This document shows positions 36,555 through 47,716 of a stretch of 64,000 bases of DNA, piece by piece; within the stretch, counting starts at the first letter, position 1; every line of letters starts with the position of its first letter. The position numbers and the translations under genes are program-made. The notes beneath the pieces are model-generated. The model made no database searches, was not told where the DNA came from, and saw nothing but the letters and a program-made list of their open reading frames with translations. Origin of the DNA: Cymbidium sinense (lineage: Eukaryota > Streptophyta > Magnoliopsida > Asparagales > Orchidaceae); the NCBI GenBank assembly GCA_021442155.1, contig JAKCPB010000330.1:83501-147500 (forward strand), written 5' to 3'.

Positions 36555-39378
36555 GGGTGGGCGTTCACGGAGGTATCCCCATCGTCAATGTGGAATTTGC
36601 TCTTTTTTGCTTCATGAGGCGGAATTGGGCCAAGTTGACTGACTCCCTTTAGTGTGTTATAGAAATCTGACCACCACTTTCCTTGTTATTTTTTAATATT
36701 ATAGTGGCATCTTCTATTTCTTTTGCTACAGAAAAAATTATTGGTGTATGAGGTGTGGATGGTTCCCCCTTCCCTTTGTCAAGGTGAGCATTCAAAGAAT
36801 TTCTGCTATTTTGCACAACAAATCCATTGGAATTAGCACCCTTGCTATAGTCCCCTTGCTATTTTTGGAGTGGGCAGTAACAAATTTTTGTTTTGGGGTG
36901 TCTCCCTTCAGATTTTTTGGCTTGGGTGGCTTGGCCTACCTGTTGGTAACCAAAATCCATGGCCCATATGAGTTTCCCAAGTCATTGTGGTTTGTGGCAT
37001 CGATGAGAGCTCTTTCCAGTTTGAGCTATTTTTCTATAAAATCTGCGAGGGCTATCCAGTTTGTTGTGTGGTTCCTTTGCATGGAGGTGGATGGTTCAGC
37101 TGGAGAAGTACTCATGGCTACCCCTGTACAGCTTGCTAAAATCTTGTTGTTTTCCTGCACTTGATCCTTGTATAGAGCACTTGGGCTAGAATTTTTTTGC
37201 ATACTGCATGATGGGTCGGTTGGAGGTGCAAATTGTGCTATTGTTGCAGAATTTGTTGAAGTGCTAAAATTTTGCATTTGATCTTGGGTGGTTTCTTGGC
37301 GAAGGAGAGGGGAGTATTCTTACTAGTAGGTTGTACATGGTGAGCTATATGAGCATTGTCTGGACACTTATCAATTTTGTGTCCCACCTTCCCACACTTA
37401 AAACAAAGTTATGTGATTTCCTTCATATTCAACCTTTTGAAAAAAGCGTCCATTAACTCCGTTGATCCAAATTATGAGTGGAAGGCTTCTTGAGAGGTCA
37501 ACTTTGACACAGACACGAGCGTAAAGACTTTGTCCCCATTTACTAGTTTGATTATCCATCCACATTGGTTCACCAACGAAAGAAGCAATTCTTGCCAAGT
37601 TGGTACTATCCCAGTAGATAAGTGGTAGGCTAGGTAGTCTCATCCAAATGGGAGAGGTTAATCCTTGCAGAGAGTTAGGAGAGAAGATAGGGCTCCATTT
37701 GTTCATGGTTATAACGTTATCGGCAATGAACCATGGTCCATTTTGGAGGACGGCGTCACACGACTCCACTGATTGAAAAATACATAGAAAGCAATCAATA
37801 GTAACTAACATCAAGTGGAATTCACCCCATTTGCTCCATTTGCACTTTAAGTCATTATTTAGGAAATAGAAAGGTAGTTTCTTTCCAAGTAGTTTCCTTA
37901 CAAGGGTAGCTTCTAATTTCTGAATGTTCTCCTACATAAAATTGTTGTCCAATGTAATGGCAACTCCAACCATATCACTTATATCTTGAAAATTAATGTT
38001 GGCAAGCAGGACAACTCTTGGTTTTTGCCAAACATTAGTTGAAGTTGTTCCTTATTTCTTTGTGTTGTGTGGCATAGAGAATGCATCCTTGATCCATGAA
38101 GCAGAATTGTTGGATAGCCCAAGAATTTGGGTACTAGTCGGGCCATCATTCATGTTAAGGACCCCATTATTTTCACTTATGTTATTTGGCCTTATTCTAA
38201 CCCCCTGAAGATGGAAAGTAGAAGCACTAAACCTCACTTGTATAGGGACTGAGAATCTGTTTGATTATTGGAAATTATCACCATCATCCTCCTTTGCGGC
38301 AAAAGAACAAACACCATGTGTGCATATCTATAAATTCAATGAATCAGTGCATTGGAGGCCTAGTTCAGCCCCTTCCAGCAGGTGCGGAAGATCGGCACTC
38401 CTGACCTATTCAACATTCACATCTACCACAGTAGAAGCATCCACAACACTGGAATTGAAATTTAATGGCTGCGGGCCACTTGCCCCAGACCCATGAAGCT
38501 CACTTGGGCTTAAGATTAAATTAGAGACCTTTATACCCGTGATTGCCGCTAGGTTGTCAATGGATCCAGGGATTGGTTTGAATTTGACTTGTCTAGATGG
38601 TGCTAAGGGTCCTGACCTCATGCAGGAGTCGTTCGCTGCCACAGCAACCTCGACTGCATGGGAATTCTATTCGAGTTGAGCAGCAATTGCCGGCTGAGAC
38701 ACTCCCAGTTAGATGTCGCAATGCTCCATGATATTCATAGCCGCATGATTGTTGTGGGTAGACCCACCCATTGAAGCCACATCCATAGCCATAAACACTG
38801 TTTCACTAGTCTTGCTTGCCCGAACCTGAGTTGGTGATCATGTAGAGTAAGAGTCGGGGGAATCAAGCTCTATCACGCCAGCTGTAGAGCCATGGTTCTG
38901 CGCTGCCTTCCTTGCTATTGGGTTGCTGTCCCTAGCCTCTTCAACCTCCATTCGCATTATTCCCTGTCTAGTAGCAATGTCAATACTTCCACTTGGAGTT
39001 ACTATTCCATTGGAACCCAGCACCGTACCTTCTCTAGCAGGGCCGTGTGCTAGTTGACCACTTCCCTCCCTTAAGCCTCTGCCGCCAGTGGAGTCTAGCT
39101 CCATGTAGGTAACCTACATGGTTGCTGAAATTAGATCAACAACAGCCCTAGATGAGAGCTTGCTACAGCCTTCCTCTTGCTGCCCATCCCCTCCATCATC
39201 CTCCTTGGAGCCAAGGTTGCCATATTTGCCCTTGGAGCTCCCCGGCCTCCCTCCTTTACTGGCCAAACCCCCTCCTGCACTTGCTGCACCTTCCTTCATG
39301 CAAGCAGCCCTCACCTCCAAAGCACAACCACCACTATGCCAGCCACCTTCCTTGCTACCACCACCCCCACTCCTCCTT
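36551..39378 (-). pseudogene. LINE F ORF1: DUF4283 and CCHC zinc knuckle, 5' truncated
   Basis: The Gly/Lys-rich N-terminal region is open at 39114-39392 (G-G-L-A-S-K-G-G-R-P-G-S-S-K-G). The start is lost at the rDNA junction. An acidic segment (38838-39104) and the motif C-T-H-G-V-C-S-F-A-A near 38294-38326 follow. DUF4283 is open at 37398-37814 (N-G-P-W-F-I-A-D-N-V-I, P-M-W-M-D-N-Q-T-S-K-W-G). The knuckle C-F-K-C-G-K-V-G-H-K-I-D-K-C is at 37364-37405, one frame off the preceding open stretch. The stop TGA (36551-36553) overlaps the ORF2 ATG. Confidence 0.82.
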
Positions 39379-40075
39379 GAGTATGGACGCAAGGGTGAAA
39401 CTTAAAGGAATTGATGGAAGGGCACCACCAAGAGTGGAGCCTGCAGCTTAATTTGACTCAACACGAGAAAACTTACTAGGTCCAGGCATAGTAAGGATTG
39501 ACAGATTGAGAGCTCTTTCTTGATTCTATGCATGGTGGTGCATGGTCATTTTTAGTTGGTGGAGCAATTTGTTTGGTTAATTTCATTAACAAATGAGACC
39601 TCGGCCTGCTAACTAGCTATGCGGAGTTCAACCTCCATGGCCAGCTTCTTAGAGGGACTATGGTCATTTAAGCCACAGAAGTTTGTGGCAATAATAGGTC
39701 TGTGATGCCCTTAAATGTTCTAGGCTGCATGCACGCTACACTGATGTATTCAATGAGTATATAGCCTTGGCCGACAAACTCGGGTAATCTTTTGAAAATT
39801 TCATCATGATGGGGATATATCATTGCAATTGCTAATCTTCAACAAGAAATTCCTAGTAAGTGCGAGTCATCTACTCAAGTTGACTACGTTCCTGCCTTTT
39901 TTGTACTCACCTCCCATCACTCCTACCGATTGAATGGTCCAGTGAAGTGTTCGGATTGTTGTGACATTGGTGGTCTGCCACTCGTGATTCGGCGAGAAGT
40001 CCATCGAACCTTATCATTTGGAGGAAGGAGAAGTCACAACAAGGTTTCCGTAGGTGAACCTGTAGAAGGATCATT
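39379..40075 (+). rRNA. 18S rRNA 3' part, degenerate relic 1
   Basis: It starts at the universally conserved GAGTATGG...CGCAAGG...TGAAACTTAAAGGAATTG region and ends at the conserved 3' end GTAGGTGAACCTG..GAAGGATCATT, about 700 nt of the roughly 1.8-kb gene. Many differences from the conserved plant sequence are C-to-T or G-to-A, for example CCGCGG to CCATGG near 39631. The 5' edge is an abrupt join to LINE F. It is a pseudogene and cannot give a working ribosomal RNA. Confidence 0.95.
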
Positions 40076-40313
40076 GTCGACACCAAAACTTATCAAGTGA
40101 TTCAGAAAACTCGTGAAGCGAGCGGTGGAGGTTGTCACCGCGGGATGACCATCCCGGCCGTCACCTCATCCTTTCCTGGGAGGGGCGTGGGGGCCACGAT
40201 CGGGGACAGATGAAACATAAACTAGCGTAGCTCCGTTGTAAGGGAAAATCAAAAGGCATGAGCCCCATGTCAGGCTCGGTGGCGTGGAGCATCGTTGTAC
40301 TCCATGCGGATGG
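40076..40313 (+). other. ITS1 relic 1
   Basis: This 238-bp spacer lies between the 18S 3' end and the start of 5.8S. It keeps GC-rich blocks (GGGAGGGGCGTGGGGGCC, 40179-40196) and is clearly related to the spacer in relic 2. The length is typical of angiosperms and far below most gymnosperm ITS1. Confidence 0.88.
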
Positions 40314-40479
40314 ACATGACTCTCGATAATGGATATCTCAGCTCTCACATCAATGAAAAGCGCAGCAAAATGTGATATGTGGTGCAAATTGCAGAATCCC
40401 GTGAACCATTGAGTCTTTGAATGCAAGTTACGCTCGAGGTCAGCTGACTGAGGGCACGTCCACCTGGGCATCAAGCATC
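40314..40479 (+). rRNA. 5.8S rRNA, degenerate relic 1
   Basis: Its 166 nt match the length of plant 5.8S. Conserved landmarks are ACTCTCG..AATGGATATCTC, TTGCAGAATCCCGTGAACC, GAGTCTTTGAATGCAAGTT and CTGGGCATCAAGCATC. The diagnostic GATGAAGAACGTAGC block reads AATGAAAAGCGCAGC. Substitutions across this otherwise nearly invariant gene show it is not under selection. Confidence 0.95.
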
Positions 40480-40732
40480 ATGTCGCTCTGTGCAAACTCC
40501 ATCCCCCCTGATGGGTGCGTGTCAGCCAAGGCACGGATGCGCAGGGTGGCCCGTCGTGCCCTTTGGTGCGGTGGGCTGAAGAGCTCATCATCATCTCGCT
40601 GGTTGCGAGTAACGAGGGGTGGGTGAAAGGTGTCAGCGTAGCATGCATTGTCTCACATGGAGCTTGAGAGAATGATGGTGTCCCCGAGGTGATCCTGACC
40701 TATGTGCCAATCTGCATGCGATGACTTGGAAT
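40480..40732 (+). other. ITS2 relic 1
   Basis: About 253 bp lie between 5.8S and the 26S start (ATGCGACCCCAGG at 40731). They contain a degenerate form of the conserved plant ITS2 helix III TGGT-type region (around 40560-40580, TTTGGTGCGGTGGGC), which is not well enough preserved to fold by eye. Confidence 0.85.
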
Positions 40733-41079
40733 GCGACCCCAGGATGGGCAAGCCCACATGCCGAGTTTAAGCAGATCAATAAGTGGAGGAGAAGAAACTT
40801 ACGAGGATTCTCCTAGTAATGGTGAGCGAACCAAGACATGCCCAGCGTGGGAATCGAGTTGCCATGCGGCAGCTCAAATTGTAGTTTGGAGAAGTGTCCT
40901 CAGCAATGATCTAGGCCCAAGTCCCTTAAAAAGTGGCGATGGGGAGGGTGATAGCCCCATTTGGCCCAAACCCTATCGCAACATGAGGCGCTATCAGTGA
41001 GTTGTGGTGTTTGGGAATGCAGCCCTAATCGGGCGATAAATTCTGTCCAAGGCTAAATACAGGCGAGAGATCGATAGCG

Positions 41080-41115
<36 letters not shown>

Positions 41116-41523
41116 TAAAGAGAGTCAAAGAGTGCTTGAAATTATCGGGAGGAAAGTGGATGGGGGCCGGCGGTGTGCCTCGGCCCGGCGAAAGGCCGAC
41201 TTGCCGCCGCTTCGAGGCGGGTCGTTCTGCCTTCCACGGCTTGGTGATCGGCGCAGGAGACACCGTCGGTGTGGCCTGCGAGCATAACGTGCATCATCTA
41301 GGTGAGCCCCACGAGGCTCCTGCACGCCCATCATAACGTTCCGTGGGCTCCCCATTGGACCAATTTTGAAACACGGACCAAGGAGCCTGACATGCGTGCA
41401 AGCTGATGGGTCTCGAAGCCCGGTGGGCATAAGGAAGTTGATGCGTGGGATCCTCTCTCATGGGTGCACCGCGGACCGACCCAGATCTTCTGTGAAGGGT
41501 TTGAGTGAGAGCATGAGTGTGGG
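40733..41523 (+). rRNA. 26S rRNA 5' part, degenerate relic 1
   Basis: This is the first roughly 790 nt of the large-subunit rRNA. It includes GAGTTTAAGCA.ATCAATAAG, GGCTAAATACAGGCGAGAG, the AACAAGTACCGCGAGGGAAAGATGAAAAGG core, AACACGGACCAAGGAG.CTGACATGCG and GAAGGGTTTGAGTGAGAGCAT. It stops abruptly at 41523; relic 2 continues past this point (63452 onward) with normal 26S sequence. C-to-T and G-to-A decay is heavy. Confidence 0.95.
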
Positions 41524-42644
41524 ATAAAAATAGTGTCCGGGTGGAAATCTGGCCACGCGACCTGAGAGACAATCAAAATATTCGGGCGCCCACACGCCCG
41601 AAAAAATTACCCGAAGGTCACGCAAAAAATCAGGGCGTGGCAAGCTCGATGTTTGTGAAGGATGTGCCATCTGGGAGGCCGATGCGATTGGCTGGCAGCC
41701 ACAACTTGGTGGGGATACGGAGCTTGTAACAGTCGTGTAGGGCAATCATGAACATTCCCAGCATCAATGGACGCACTGCCATCGGATAAGCATCGGCATT
41801 CGAGCATGCGATCGCGGACGTGCAGTGGCGCTCGTGCAGATGGTGGCGGTCATGATCGAGGGTGCGACGGTAGGACGTCAGGCACTTGGCCTGGTGATGG
41901 TTGGAGCTGAGGCGGCATGCGCTTATATAAAAATCAAGACTCATGAACGCACATGTGCCCAATGCCCAAGTGCTCCAAGTGCCTAAGGCTCACAAGTGGC
42001 AAGCCAACTGTCCCGCTAGCCACAGACGTGACCTGAGCATCCTCATGGTCTCACGTACGATGATGGGCATGACTGCATGCCCCCCAGGTGCTAACGTGAC
42101 TCCGTGGGCCACTGCGGGTGTTGGCACAAATCCGACGACATCAGTATTTGGCGCGCTCACGGCCATGACTTATGCGTGCATCGCGGCCATCATGGGCGCC
42201 ACGCGCTACGCCAGCGCGACGCGCCTCCCCTGCACCTCCATCGTGTGTGCCCAAGAGCACTGCCATGTGCCTCCATGCCCCACCCCTGCGACCCCACAGC
42301 AGAGTAGCTCCACGGTATGTGCATGCCCGTGCCCCTCGTGGTATTGCATGCCCTCGTTACTCATCACAGTGATTTGGTGCCCATGTGGGCATATCTTCTC
42401 AAAATTGGCCCTTTTTGCCATTATTTGAGGGTGGAACCTCCTAAAACCCCCTAGTGATGCTCACGGGTGCATTAGGCGGCCTTCATTTGGGCATATGGTG
42501 ACCTATAAAAAAGTAAGCTTTTGGGCTTTCTGGAACTTTCGGGGGCTGAAATGTGCATTTTGCCCCGCCTATCTATTAGAGATGAGCTGGACTAGGTAGC
42601 AAGTCCACTATTTTGCTACCAAACAAGCATGAAAGGGAGATAAT
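41524..42644. other. Unrecognised GC-rich segment between rDNA relic 1 and chromovirus
   Basis: No gene is supported. Block 41524-41645 (GGTGGAAATC, CCTGAGAGA, CGGGCGCCCACACGCCCGA, GCAAAAAATCAGGGCGTG) has a diverged counterpart at 48700-48880, and 42535-42595 (ending GCCTATCTATTAGAGATGA) has one at 48462-48525. A TATA-like TTATATAAAA lies at 41924-41933. Open frames here (for example 41943-42428 plus, 41630-41962 minus) resemble nothing I recognise and look like chance products of high GC. A short inverted repeat, GGTAGCAA/TTGCTACC, lies at 42595-42620. Confidence 0.5.
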
Positions 42645-43115
42645 TGTGTCAAACCAAACTGTTCTAGCCATGCACAAGGAGGGCTTCTTGAGAACTATGG
42701 AAAGACGGAGAACAACCTAGAGGACTCCATAAGGTTCCACCATAATCCAGAAGGCCTTGAAAGAGGGACGCTCAAGAGGGCTCTAGAATCATATGGAACC
42801 CTCTAGAAACCTTGTATATGCTAGAGGAATGTAGAATAATCTAAAACTATATATATTCTAGAATGATCTTGTAAGTCCATGGGGAGAGCTATAAATAAAG
42901 GACCTCCCCTCTCATTTGGAACCATCCAAGATTCCCAAGCATTCTTGTATTCTAAAGTTCCTTTGCTTAGTAAAGTGCTTTCTCTACTTGTAACCTCTCT
43001 TCCCTAAAAGAGTTGTGAGCATTCTAGTCTTGCATTGCGAGGGTTAGACTAACTTAGCATCAAGGGAAGAGTGCTAAGGCCGCACGGATGACTTGGGAAA
43101 AGTTTCTTTGTCACA
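42645..43115 (+). repeat. Chromovirus 5' LTR
   Basis: The 471-bp LTR begins TGTGTCAAACC and ends TTTGTCACA just before the primer site. By hand it differs from the 3' LTR (47717-48191) at roughly 40 substitutions plus a few indels, about 9 percent, so the insertion is not recent. Confidence 0.93.
42889..42899 (+). promoter_or_regulatory. TATA box in 5' LTR
   Basis: TATAAATAA at 42890-42898, preceded by GGGGAGAGC, sits in the middle of the LTR at the same place as TATAAATAG in the 3' LTR (47966-47974). It is a likely pol II core promoter for the element RNA. Confidence 0.65.
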
Positions 43116-43117
43116 GT

Positions 43118-43129
43118 TGGTATCAGAGC
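43118..43129 (+). promoter_or_regulatory. Primer binding site, initiator tRNA-Met
   Basis: TGGTATCAGAGC lies 2 bp after the 5' LTR and is complementary to the 3' end of plant initiator tRNA-Met, the usual primer of plant Ty3/gypsy and many copia elements. Confidence 0.92.
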
Positions 43130-43142
43130 AAAGGTTGGAGGC

Positions 43143-46100
43143 ATGACGAAGGCTGGCAAAGAGCAAGTTGTTGGATCAGAGACTACAAATGTGGAGTCAT
43201 CTCAACATGCTTGAGGTCATGAGGAGGAACGTGATCCTGCCACATCTAGGCCACATGGAAGGTCAAAAGAGGTAATATATGGTTTTGATTTGCGCCTTGC
43301 TCGAGTGGAAGAGGCTTTGAAAGGGATGGAAACCTAGATGGAGGATCTGGGGGAGAGTGTGAATGCCCTCAAAGAGGAGGACGCCACCATCCATTCCTCA
43401 ATCAGAGAAATGATCATATAGTTGGAAGAATCCTTCAACGATTAGATGGCTAAGATGAGGGAGGACTTAATGGAGGAGCTCCGAGGGGTACAACAATCTC
43501 ATGAATAATAGATGTATAATCTACATGCAAGTGTGGAGGAAATGCGTAGAGACATCGCTTTGTGTAAACGAGCCCTAGCAACCGGGCCCAGCAACCATGC
43601 CATCGAAGCCAAGTGTCTTAAGGTGCCAAAACCAAAGAGCTTTAATGGAGTTTGCAATGCAAAAAAGTAGAAAACTTCTTATGGGGATTGGAGCAGTACT
43701 TTGGAGCTATGAGCATCAACAATAAAGATGCCAAGATCCAGTTTACGGCTCTCTATCTTTTCGACACTGCCATGCTATGGTGGAGGAGAAGGCTAGGATA
43801 TATCAAAAAAGGTATGTGTACCATCTCCAATTTTGATGACTTTAAGAAGGAACTCTAGAGGAAATTCTGTCTCGAAAATGTGGAGGATGAGGCTATAGAC
43901 AAATTGCGAAGGCTTAAGCAAGTGGGATCAATCAAGGAGTACATCAAAGACTTCACTAGTTTAGTCCTTGAAATCCTTGATATGTCTGACAAAGATTCCC
44001 TCTTCAACTTCATGGATGGACTCCAGTCATGGGATAAGATGGAACTGAGGAGGTGTGGGGTGCAAGACCTTGCAACTGCCATTACTGTCACAGAAAGCTT
44101 GATCGACTATACTAAAGAGTCCACAAAACCTAAGGAGAAGAAGAATAAGGGAAGGTTGAAGGACAATAAGAGTGGACCACACAACAACTACTTCCTTTGT
44201 GGAGGACCACATTGGGTAAGGGAATGCCCTCAAAAAAAGGCCTTGAATTCCCTCCTAGCAAGTCATCATGAGGTAGCGGAAGCAGAAGAAAGATATATGG
44301 TAGCACAGGTGGGATCCATGCACCTGTTAAATGGGATTCAAACTACCCCAAAGTCCCAAGCCAAGGGATTTCTTTTCATGGAGATGATCATTGAAGGGAA
44401 TACTACCATTTACATGGTAGACACTAGCGCTTCTCACAACTTCATCTCTATAGAAGAGGCATGATGGTTGGGACCAAAAATAGTTGGAGGAGGAGGCTCC
44501 ATCAATGCTGTCAACTCAGCGGCAAGACCCATTCATGGGGTAGCTCGAAGAGTAAAGACCAATGTAGCAGCTTGGTCAGGTACTCTAAACTTTTTTGTCA
44601 TTCTAATTGATGACTTCAAAGTCATCCTTGGGCTAGAATTCTTGAATCAGGTAAATGCATTCCCAATACCATTTGCCAATAGTATGTGCATCATGGAGGG
44701 CAATCAGACTTATTTGGTACTAGCTACTAGGGCCATCAAGATCGAGGCAAAAATGCTATCAGCGATCCAATTCAAGAAGGGCATTCGACGAGAAGAGGAA
44801 AGCTACTTTTCCGTTCTTCATGACATAGAAGATGAAGACTCGGAGTCACAAGAAGACATGCCAAGGGAGGTAGCAGTAGTGCTAGAAGAGTTTAAGGATA
44901 TCTCACGAGCAAAATTACCAAAAGAGCTACCACCTAGAAGGGAGATGGACCATTAGATCGAGTAGGAACCGGGGATTAAGCCACCAGCCATGGGAGCTTA
45001 TCATATGGTGCCACCTGAATTAGAGGAGCTACACAAGCAGCTGAAGGAGTTGATGGAAGCTAGGTTCATCCGACCCTCAAAGGCCCCATTTGGTGCCCCA
45101 GTCATTTTCTAAAAGAAGAAAGATGGTTCCCTATGCATGTGCATATACTGTCGGGCATTAAACAAAGTGACTGTGAAGAATAAATACTTGATTTCTCTCA
45201 TCGCTGACCTCTTTGATCAATTGGGGGATGCCAAATACTTCAAGTTGGAATTGAGATCAGGATACTATCAGGTCTGGATAGCAGAAGGGGACGAACCTAA
45301 GACCACATGTGTGACTAGGTATGAATCATATGAGTTCTTGGTTATGCCTTTTGTCTTAACCAATGCCCTGATAACTTTATGCACTTTGATGAACAAATTA
45401 TTCCAACAATACTTGGATCAATTTGTGGTCATTTACCTGGATGATATTGTAGTGTATAGCAAGACACTACAAGAGCATGTAGAACACTTGAAGAAAATAT
45501 TCAAGGTGCTCAGGGATAATAAGCTCTACATTAAGAAGGAGAAGTGTTCTTTTTCCAAGCAAGAAGTTGCATTCTTGGGACATAGAATAAAAGATGGGAA
45601 ACTCATGATGGAGGACAACAAGGTTCAAGCCATCCAAGATTGGGAACCACCTTCCAAGGTAAGTGAACTAAGATCCTTCTTAGGACTTATGAATTACTAT
45701 CACATGTTCATAAAGAGCTATTCTGCAAGGGCAGCTCCATTAACAGACTTGCTCAAGAAAAACAAAACATGGGAGTGGAACAACAAATGCCAGGAGGCGT
45801 TTGAAGATCTCAAGAACACTATCAACAATGAGCCAGTACTTAGCCTCCCTGACCACACAAAGATGTATGAGGTGCACACCGATGCATCTGACTTTGCCAT
45901 TGGAGGAGTCATCATGCAAGACAGACATCTTATCACCTATGAAAGCCAAAAGTTGAATGAAATCGAGCACCGCTACACTATCCATGAAAAAGAGATGACA
46001 ACCGTCATACTTTGTCTAAGGGTGTGGAGGCACTACTTACTTGGGTCAAAATTCAACTTCATGATGGACAACATCGCTACTAGTTACTTCCCCAGAAGTT

Positions 46101-47685
46101 GAGCGGCTAGATGGCAAGACTTCCTAGCAGAGTTTGACTATGCTCTTGAATATAAACCAGGGAAGGAAAATGTAGTCGCGGATGCCTTGAGCCAAAAGAC
46201 AATGTTGGCTAACATTTCATAAGCCTCTAGCACATTGGTGGACAAGATCAAAGAAGGCCTAAAGGCAGATCCCCAAGCCCAAAGCATCATTGCTCTAGCA
46301 AAAGGAGGAGGAACTCACTGATTTTGGATGGAAGGAGACATCCTTTATACTAAGGGGCATCGAATCTATGTGCCAAGATGGGGCAACATTAGGAAGGATC
46401 TAATCAAGGATTGTCATGACTCCCTATGGGTAGGACATCCTGGTATGCGATGAACTCTAGCTCTCCTAAAATCTCACTACTATTGGCCAGCGATGCAAGA
46501 TGGAGTGGAAGAATATGTGTGGACTTTCCCTGTGTGCCAACAAGATAAGACCATTCAACAACATCCAGGGGGACTGTTATAGCCATTACCAATACCTCAG
46601 AGACCATGGGAGAGTGTCTCTATGGACTTCATCTCTAGCCTACCAAAATCAGAGGGATGTGGGAGCATTTTGGTCATGGTGGACAGATTCAGCAAGTATG
46701 CAACCTTCATAGTTGCTTCCACCAATTGTACCGCTGAAGAGGCCGCCATACTCTTCTTCCATAATGTAGTAAAACTATGGGGGATGCCAAGGAGCATCCT
46801 TAGTGATAGAGATCCTCGCTTCATAGGGAGGTTTTGGACAGAGTTGTTCTAGATGCTGGGATTAGATCTAAACGTTTCAACAAGCTTCCACCCCTAGAGC
46901 GATGGACAAATGAAAAGAATCAACACACTCTTGGAGCTATACCTAAGGAATTATGTGAATGCAAATAAAAAAAATTGGGCAAAGCTCCTCGATGTAGCTC
47001 AGTTCTCCTACAACTTGCAACAAAGTGAAGCTACAGGGAAAAGCCCATTTGAGGTCATCATGGGACAATAGCCTACAATACCTCTCACCCTTGCCACTAG
47101 CTATGGAGGGAGAGCCCTGCAGCATTCAAATTTGCTAAGTCATGGAGTAAACAAAGGGCGATAGCTCGAGCCACCCTATACAAGGCTACAAGGAGGATGA
47201 TGAAGTTGGCAGAATAGAAAAGAAGGAACTTGGAGTTCAAGGAAGGCGACTTAGTACTTGTAAAGCTTCTACCACAATAATTCAAGGTATTCAAAAAGGT
47301 GCAGAAAGGGTTGGTGCGCAAGTATGAAGGGCTTTTTGAAGTAATCAAGAAGTTAGAAAAAGTCTCCTACAAACTCAACCTTCCTACAAAACTAAAAATC
47401 CATCTGGTCTTTCATTTAAGTATGTTGAAGCCATATCATGAAGACATGAAGGATCCATCAAGGGGAATATACAAGCGAGCTCCCACAGCCGTGGTTACCT
47501 CTTTTGATAAGGAAGCGGAAAAAATAATGTCTGATCGGGTAGTTTGCAGGAGAGGAGTACCAAACTACAAGGAGTATCTTATCAAATGGAAAGGATTGCC
47601 AGGTAGTGAAGCTAGTTGGGAGCATGAAGATACTCTATGGAAATTCAAAGACATGATTCAACATTACCACAATGAATACACATGA
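43143..47685 (+). pseudogene. Chromovirus gag-pol polyprotein, broken
   Basis: The ATG at 43143-43145 opens gag; a TGA stops it after 23 codons. Gag has a heptad-rich segment (about 43300-43510), a retrotransposon gag core (43652-44120, after a frameshift near 43645) and a knuckle near 44197-44235 whose first Cys is Tyr. Protease has D-T-S-A-S in place of D-T-G-A-S (about 44420). RT (45000-45700) keeps Y-L-D-D, but motif A reads L-E-L-R-S-G, replacing the metal-binding Asp. RNase H follows (H-T-D-A-S-D, 45880). Integrase (46400-47100) keeps both Asp of D-D-E, but the Glu is Lys (G-Q-M-K-R, near 46907). After another frameshift, 47299-47685 holds the integrase end and a chromodomain (E-Y-L-I-K-W-K-G-L-P, W-E). 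Many stops look like CGA, CAA, CAG or TGG decay. Confidence 0.93.
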
Positions 47686-47703
47686 TGAGGGCATCACGAG
47701 TTT

Positions 47704-47716
47704 AAGTTGGGGAGAG
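47704..47716 (+). promoter_or_regulatory. Polypurine tract before 3' LTR
   Basis: AAGTTGGGGAGAG directly precedes the TG of the 3' LTR. It is the plus-strand primer position for second-strand DNA synthesis. Confidence 0.88.

Larger units (their letters stand above)
32592..39378 (-). mobile_element. LINE copy F (type II), 5' end cut by rDNA
   Basis: This type II element on the minus strand has a 73-bp 3' UTR, ORF2 (32665-36554) and ORF1 (from 36551). Its 5' end breaks within ORF1, where it joins an 18S rRNA relic at 39379; comparison with copy D shows that only about 100 bp of the 5' end is missing. It is more diverged from B and D than they are from each other. Confidence 0.9.

Noticed and set aside
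39118..39451. Plus-strand open frames of 95 and 99 codons at the LINE F/rDNA join
   Set aside because: They are shadows of the Gly/Lys-rich ORF1 start of LINE F, and one runs across the LINE/18S junction.
40166..41263. Open frames over ITS, 5.8S and 26S on both strands
   Set aside because: The region is ribosomal DNA; the frames are incidental.
39379..41523. A functional rDNA unit
   Set aside because: 18S and 26S are truncated, and 5.8S carries many changes at invariant sites.
41630..42428. Open frames of 110 codons (minus, 41630-41962) and 161 codons (plus, 41943-42428) with a TATA-like TTATATAAAA at 41924
   Set aside because: No recognisable domain or homologous copy; several overlapping open frames on both strands, as expected in GC-rich DNA with few stops.
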